Source: Paracoccaceae bacterium (GTDB taxonomy: Bacteria; Pseudomonadota; Alphaproteobacteria; Rhodobacterales; Rhodobacteraceae). From it: DNA of 10,447 nucleotides. Location: positions 18,350 through 28,796 of the forward strand of contig JABSSB010000006.1 in NCBI GenBank assembly GCA_013214715.1. Reading direction: 5' to 3'. This document shows, one piece after another, positions 7,208 to 10,447 of this stretch. Position 1 is the stretch's first letter. Each line of letters begins with the position of its first letter. The notes under the pieces were generated by a model. The model was not told the DNA's origin. It ran no database searches and saw only the letters and a program-made list of their open reading frames with translations. A program made the translations under genes and the position numbers.

Positions 7208-7855
7208 ATGATCCTGTCACAGGCATCTAATCGTGGCCAGGCCAATGGACAGGCAAACATGCATGGCAGTCGGGACTTTTTCGCGCCACGGGCGACAGCA
7301 ATCTTTCAGCCGGGCCAGCCCTGCCCCGGCTTTGTCATCCTGTCCCAAGGCACGATACGCGTGAGCCTGACAAGGGCCAGCGGGCGCGATGTGGTGCTTT
7401 ATCGGGTGACGCCGGGCGATGTCTGCATGCACACCCTGTCTTGCCGCATCGACCCGCACGCCTTTGCGGCCGATGGCGTTGCAGAAACCGATCTGAAAGG
7501 GCCGCTGGTCCCTGCGGAGACCTTTCACCAGAAACTGGCCGAAGATGCCGCCTTTCGGGACATGATCCTGCGCTCGGTCTCGGCCCGGTTTGCCGAATAT
7601 AAGCAACTGATCGAAGACGTGGCGCTGATGCATTTCGATGCGCGGCTGGCCAAAGCCTTGTTGCGCTTGACCGGACCAGACCGGACAATGCGCGCCACCC
7701 ATGCCGACCTGGCCAGCGAAACGGCCTCGGGGCGGGCCTATGTCTCGCGTCGCCTGGCCGAATGCGCGCGGCAAGGCTGGGTCGCGCAGCAGAAGGACGG
7801 CATTGCCTTGCTGAACCGCGAGGCGCTGGATCACGTTGTCATGGGGACGCGGTGA
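7208..7855 (+). CDS. Crp/Fnr-family transcriptional regulator with C-x5-C sensor motif
   Basis: This is a 215-aa DNA-binding regulator. An N-terminal cNMP-binding-type beta-barrel (about residues 30-110) includes FQPGQPCPGFVILSQGTIRVS and VLYRVTPGD. A long dimerisation helix follows (about 112-140), then a C-terminal winged helix-turn-helix (about 164-191: THADLASETASGRAYVSRRL). Cys73 and Cys79 form a C-x5-C pair right after the PGD turn. This pair recurs in a Crp/Fnr subgroup I recall being found near sulfur or redox genes, and it differs from Fnr, whose iron-sulfur cysteines are mostly N-terminal. A thiol-based signal is therefore possible but unproven. ATG 7208 has no clear Shine-Dalgarno; ATG 7259 would remove 17 residues and is a fair alternative. 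It is followed by a DUF2892 gene and lies 79 bp after mtlK, with no strong terminator between. Confidence 0.85.
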   Translation: MILSQASNRGQANGQANMHGSRDFFAPRATAIFQPGQPCPGFVILSQGTIRVSLTRASGRDVVLYRVTPGDVCMHTLSCRIDPHAFAADGVAETDLKGPLVPAETFHQKLAEDAAFRDMILRSVSARFAEYKQLIEDVALMHFDARLAKALLRLTGPDRTMRATHADLASETASGRAYVSRRLAECARQGWVAQQKDGIALLNREALDHVVMGTR

Positions 7856-7866
7856 CTTTGTCACCG
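7850..7866. promoter_or_regulatory. Perfect inverted repeat across the regulator stop codon
   Basis: CGGTGAC and GTCACCG flank a TTT spacer, giving perfect 7-bp arms. The repeat includes the TGA stop of the Crp/Fnr-type gene and lies 58 bp before the DUF2892 start. The GGTGA/TCACC halves resemble Crp-type half sites, but the spacing between them is 5 bp rather than the usual 6. It could be an operator for the upstream regulator or an RNA hairpin. Symmetry is certain; function is inferred. Confidence 0.4.
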
Positions 7867-7924
7867 TCCTGCAGCGCTGCGGCAAGGTCAGCTCGGACAT
7901 CCAACCACCAAGGAGAGTTTTGAG

Positions 7925-8101
7925 ATGTCCAAGAACGAAGGAACACTGGATCGCGCATTGCGTGTCATCACAGGGCTTGCGCTACCGTCGCTGTTTTTTG
8001 TCGGACCGCAAACGATGTGGGGGCTGATCGGCCTTGTGCCTCTTGTCACGGGTTTGGTCGGCACCTGCCCGGTCTACGCCCGGCTCGGGATAAAGACCTG
8101 A
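7925..8101 (+). CDS. Small DUF2892 (YgaP-type) membrane protein
   Basis: This is a 58-aa protein of the DUF2892 family, the membrane part also found at the C-terminus of E. coli YgaP, where it is fused to a rhodanese. A polar N-terminus (MSKNEGTLDRALRV) with the usual Arg-containing segment is followed by two short hydrophobic stretches: about residues 14-27 (VITGLALPSLFFVG) and 32-46 (WGLIGLVPLVTGLVG). The ending G-T-C-P-V-Y-x-x-L-G-I-K-T carries the family's conserved Cys (Cys48) and Pro-Tyr. AAGGAGAG (7910-7917) lies 7 nt before the ATG, so the gene is well supported despite its size. It lies 69 bp after the Crp/Fnr-type gene and may be its target or partner. The molecular role of stand-alone DUF2892 proteins is not established. 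There is no rhodanese domain here. Confidence 0.85.
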   Translation: MSKNEGTLDRALRVITGLALPSLFFVGPQTMWGLIGLVPLVTGLVGTCPVYARLGIKT

Positions 8102-8162
8102 CGCGTCAAATCAGGTTGAACGCGCCGCCGCCGTGCCGGGCTTGCGCACCGCGCGGGCCCGG
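8102..8162. terminator. Hairpins in the convergent gap after DUF2892
   Basis: Two stem-loops lie between the DUF2892 stop and the end of the opposing EamA gene. The first pairs CGCGTCAA (8102-8109) with TTG-ACGCG (8116-8124), with one bulged A at 8119. The second pairs CCGGGC (8136-8141) with GCCCGG (8157-8162) and has an inner GCGC/GCGC stem. Neither has a U-tract. They may mark transcription ends for both strands, but Rho-independent termination cannot be claimed. Confidence 0.35.
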
Positions 8163-8176
8163 AGTGCCGCCGAACC

Positions 8177-9082
8177 TCAAGACCCGCTGCGTAGCGCGAT
8201 CACCGCCCCGGCCCCGGCAATCAGCGCGATACCCGCCACTTGCCACAGGCCAACCGCCTGCCCCAAAGCCGCCCAACCATAGAGCGGACCAAAGATCATC
8301 ACCGAATATTCAAACACGGCCATCCGCGAAGGCTCGCCCCATTGATAGGCGCGGATGATGCCATAGACCGCGATCAGAGACCCCACCGCCTGCATCACCA
8401 CCAGCCCAAGCGCCGGACCCATCGGCCAGACCCAGCCGCGCGACAGGAAATCGCCTTGCGGGTCCGACACGAATAACAGCCCCACCGCGCCCAACGTGCC
8501 GAGCGTGACGAACATGCCCAGCAGCAGTGTCAGCGGGCTTTCCTCCGCACAGCGATACCGGGTCAGCATCGCCGAGACCGCGTAAAAGGCGCCACCCAGC
8601 ACCGGCAACAACAACCATGGATCAAAATCGGACGGGTTGGGCTGCAACACCAGCAACACACCCGCAAACCCCACCAAAACCGCCGCGATGCGAAACGGCC
8701 CGACCCGCTGTCCAGTCAGAGCCATCGTCATCAAGAGCACAAAAAGCGGGGAGGTGAACTGCCCCGCCAGCGCCTCTGCGATGGGCATGATCCCCAGCGC
8801 GCCAAAATAGCACAGCATCGACAGGCCCAGCGCCAGCGAGCGCAGCACAACCCAAAGCAGCGACCGCATCCGCAGATGGTGCAACCCCATCACGCAGGCC
8901 ACCACAGCAATCAATGGCACTGCTGCCAAGGCACGGGTGAAATGGAATTGCCAGAGCCCGACATAGGCCGAGAGCGGCGCGATGTAGTTGTCGATCACGC
9001 CGATCAACGCCATCGACGCCACCATGATCCCCGCCGCGCGGCCCTGAGACGCCTGCATCCTCTTCCCTTTCCCGCGCGACAT
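8177..9082 (-). CDS. EamA/DMT-superfamily transporter
   Basis: This is an integral inner-membrane protein of 301 aa from the ATG at 9082-9080. It has the two tandem EamA repeats and about ten hydrophobic helices typical of drug/metabolite transporters. Repeat 1 spans roughly residues 17-148 and ends with RIAAVLVGFAGVLLVLQP; repeat 2 spans roughly 157-297. A basic N-terminus (SRGKGKR) precedes the first helix. An ATG at 9088 is directly adjacent to AGGAGA, too close for initiation, so the ATG 6 nt further on is preferred. An ATG at 9058 also remains possible. It is convergent with the DUF2892 gene and divergent from the acyl-CoA synthetase. Family membership is clear, but these proteins move very diverse metabolites and nothing here identifies the substrate. 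Confidence 0.88.
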   Translation of the reverse strand: MSRGKGKRMQASQGRAAGIMVASMALIGVIDNYIAPLSAYVGLWQFHFTRALAAVPLIAVVACVMGLHHLRMRSLLWVVLRSLALGLSMLCYFGALGIMPIAEALAGQFTSPLFVLLMTMALTGQRVGPFRIAAVLVGFAGVLLVLQPNPSDFDPWLLLPVLGGAFYAVSAMLTRYRCAEESPLTLLLGMFVTLGTLGAVGLLFVSDPQGDFLSRGWVWPMGPALGLVVMQAVGSLIAVYGIIRAYQWGEPSRMAVFEYSVMIFGPLYGWAALGQAVGLWQVAGIALIAGAGAVIALRSGS

Positions 9083-9088
9083 GCGCAT

Positions 9089-9094
9089 TCTCCT
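9089..9094 (-). promoter_or_regulatory. Ribosome binding site of the EamA gene
   Basis: On the minus strand AGGAGA reads from 9094 to 9089. It touches the first ATG (9088) and lies 6 nt before the second (9082), which supports initiation at 9082. Confidence 0.6.
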
Positions 9095-9131
9095 GACCCA
9101 GAACCGCTAGTCGGGAAAGGGAGAGGACACA

Positions 9132-10447
9132 ATGGGCTGGATGGCTGATGAAACCGGGCTGGCGAAGACAGCCGCGAATTATGTGCCGCTGACGCCGCTC
9201 TCGGGGCTGCGCCGGGCGGCGCATGTGTTTGGCGGGGAAATGGCTGTTGTCTACGGGGCGCATCGCAAGACCTATGCCGAATATTACGACCGCTGCACGC
9301 GGCTGGCCTCGGCGCTCGCGGCGATGGGGGTCCAGCCCGGCGATGTGGTCTCGGCTGTGTTGCCGAACATCCCAGCCGCGGCCGAAGCGCATTTCGGCGT
9401 GCCCGCCTGCGGCGCGGTGCTGAATGCGATCAATATCCGGCTCGACCCGGCGACCATCGCCTATATCTTCGATCATGGCGGCGCCAAGGTCGCGCTGGTG
9501 GACACGCAATTCCTGCCCGTGGTCGAAGACGCCATCACCCGCATGGAGGGCCCGCCGCCCACGCTTATCGAAGTGCCCGATGCTGAGGCCGGGCTGACCC
9601 CCACCGGGCGCTATGCGACCTATGAAGATGTGCTGCGCAATGCGCATCATGATTTCGACTGGCATTTCCCCGAAGATGAATGGGAAAGCCTTGCTTTGAA
9701 CTATACCTCCGGCACGACCGGGCGCCCCAAGGGCGTCGTCTATCACCATCGCGGCGCCTATCTGAACGCAATGGGACAGGTGCTGAGCTGGTCGATGCAG
9801 CTGCGCCCGCGGTATATGACCATCGTGCCGCTCTTTCACTGCAATGCGTGGTGCCACATCTGGATGATGCCGATGGTGGCGGGCACCGTGATCTGTTGCC
9901 GCGAGATTGCCGCCAAGCCGATCTTTGATCTGATCGCAGATGAAGGCGTGACCCATTTCGGCGGCGCGCCCATCGTTCTGAACATGCTGGTCAACGCCCC
10001 AGAGCCGGAGCGGCGCAGCTTTGATCACACCGTAGAAGTTTTCACCGCAGGCGCCCCCCCGGCCCCGGCGACGCTCGCCAAGATCGAGCCGATGGGCTTT
10101 CACGTCACGCAGGTCTATGGCCTGACCGAGGTGTATGGCCCGGCGACCGAATGCACCTGGGGGCCACATCTTGATCACCTCGAAGGCGCTGACCGCGCGG
10201 CGATCAAGGCGCGTCAGGGCGTGGCGATGCCCTTCATGGAAAAGATCACTGTGATGGATGACGAGATGCAGCAAATCCCGATGGATGGGCGCGCACAGGG
10301 TGAGATTGTGATGCGCGGCAATGGCGTCATGAAAGGCTATTACCGCAACCCCGAAGCGACCGAGGCGGCATTCAAAGGTGGTTTCTTCCATTCTGGCGAT
10401 ATCGCGATCCAGCATCCCGACGGCTATATGCAGATCGCGGACCGGGC
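9132..10447 (+). CDS. AMP-forming acyl-CoA synthetase, 3' end missing
   Basis: This is an ANL-superfamily acyl-activating enzyme. It activates a carboxylic acid as acyl-AMP and transfers the acyl group to CoA. About 438 codons are visible of an expected 540 or so; the window ends before the C-terminal domain with its catalytic Lys. Motifs seen are the phosphate-binding YTSGTTGRPKG (191-201), adenine-pocket YGLTE (329-333) and SGD (421-423), whose Asp contacts the AMP ribose. The N-terminal ANYVPLTPLS is typical of the short/medium-chain acyl-CoA ligase group that includes plant AAE-type and bacterial DmdB-like enzymes. The natural acid is undetermined; methylmercaptopropionate is one possibility in this bacterial group. 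A purine-rich Shine-Dalgarno (GGGAGAGG, 9119-9126) lies 5 nt before the ATG. It is divergent from the EamA transporter. Confidence 0.88.
   Translation, partial: MGWMADETGLAKTAANYVPLTPLSGLRRAAHVFGGEMAVVYGAHRKTYAEYYDRCTRLASALAAMGVQPGDVVSAVLPNIPAAAEAHFGVPACGAVLNAINIRLDPATIAYIFDHGGAKVALVDTQFLPVVEDAITRMEGPPPTLIEVPDAEAGLTPTGRYATYEDVLRNAHHDFDWHFPEDEWESLALNYTSGTTGRPKGVVYHHRGAYLNAMGQVLSWSMQLRPRYMTIVPLFHCNAWCHIWMMPMVAGTVICCREIAAKPIFDLIADEGVTHFGGAPIVLNMLVNAPEPERRSFDHTVEVFTAGAPPAPATLAKIEPMGFHVTQVYGLTEVYGPATECTWGPHLDHLEGADRAAIKARQGVAMPFMEKITVMDDEMQQIPMDGRAQGEIVMRGNGVMKGYYRNPEATEAAFKGGFFHSGDIAIQHPDGYMQIADR

Noticed and set aside
8017..8358. Plus-strand open frame of 113 codons running through the DUF2892 3' end into the EamA gene
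   Set aside because: The product is Pro/Arg/Ala-rich without a domain. It overlaps DUF2892 out of frame and lies antisense to the EamA coding region.
8622..10415. Long minus-strand open frame of nearly 600 codons opposite the acyl-CoA synthetase and part of the EamA gene
   Set aside because: It is antisense to a gene with intact ANL motifs and overlaps the EamA gene in another frame of the same strand. Its translation is His/Arg-rich with no recognisable domain, as expected for a GC-rich shadow frame.

Overview
The window looks like a chromosomal segment from a marine or soil alphaproteobacterium of the Rhodobacteraceae/Roseobacter group. The DNA is GC-rich with strong third-position GC. The gene order (binding protein, two permeases, ATPase, short-chain sorbitol dehydrogenase, long-chain mannitol dehydrogenase) matches the polyol operon described in Rhodobacter sphaeroides. 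This placement rests on recalled family knowledge; no search was run.

Region 1 (1-7128) is a polyol uptake and oxidation locus on the + strand. It opens with the 3' part of a LacI-type regulator. A 101-bp AT-rich intergenic region follows, holding an inverted repeat and a plausible sigma70 promoter. Then come smoE, smoF, smoG, smoK, smoS and mtlK, tightly spaced, with 4-base and 1-base overlaps at the smoK/smoS and smoS/mtlK junctions. A periplasmic protein captures sorbitol or mannitol, SmoFG with the SmoK ATPase imports it, and SmoS and MtlK both oxidise it to fructose with NAD+. A GC-rich intercistronic hairpin lies between smoE and smoF, a common place for uncoupling abundant binding protein from low-level membrane subunits. 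No fructokinase or xylulokinase gene is present in the window.

Region 2 (7129-8101) holds a Crp/Fnr-family regulator with a C-x5-C pair in its sensor domain. It is followed by a 58-residue DUF2892 (YgaP-type) membrane protein with a single Cys. A perfect 7-bp inverted repeat sits across the regulator's stop codon, upstream of the small gene. This looks like a small redox- or sulfur-linked regulatory pair, but the signal is an inference.

Region 3 (8102-10447) holds a minus-strand EamA/DMT-family transporter convergent with region 2. Divergent from it, with 49 bp between the start codons, is an AMP-forming acyl-CoA synthetase cut off by the window end. Hairpins without U-tracts occupy the convergent gap.

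No mobile element, CRISPR array, tRNA or rRNA was seen. Most of the window is well-understood metabolism. The less explained parts are the regulator/DUF2892 pair, the candidate operator sites and the intercistronic hairpin.
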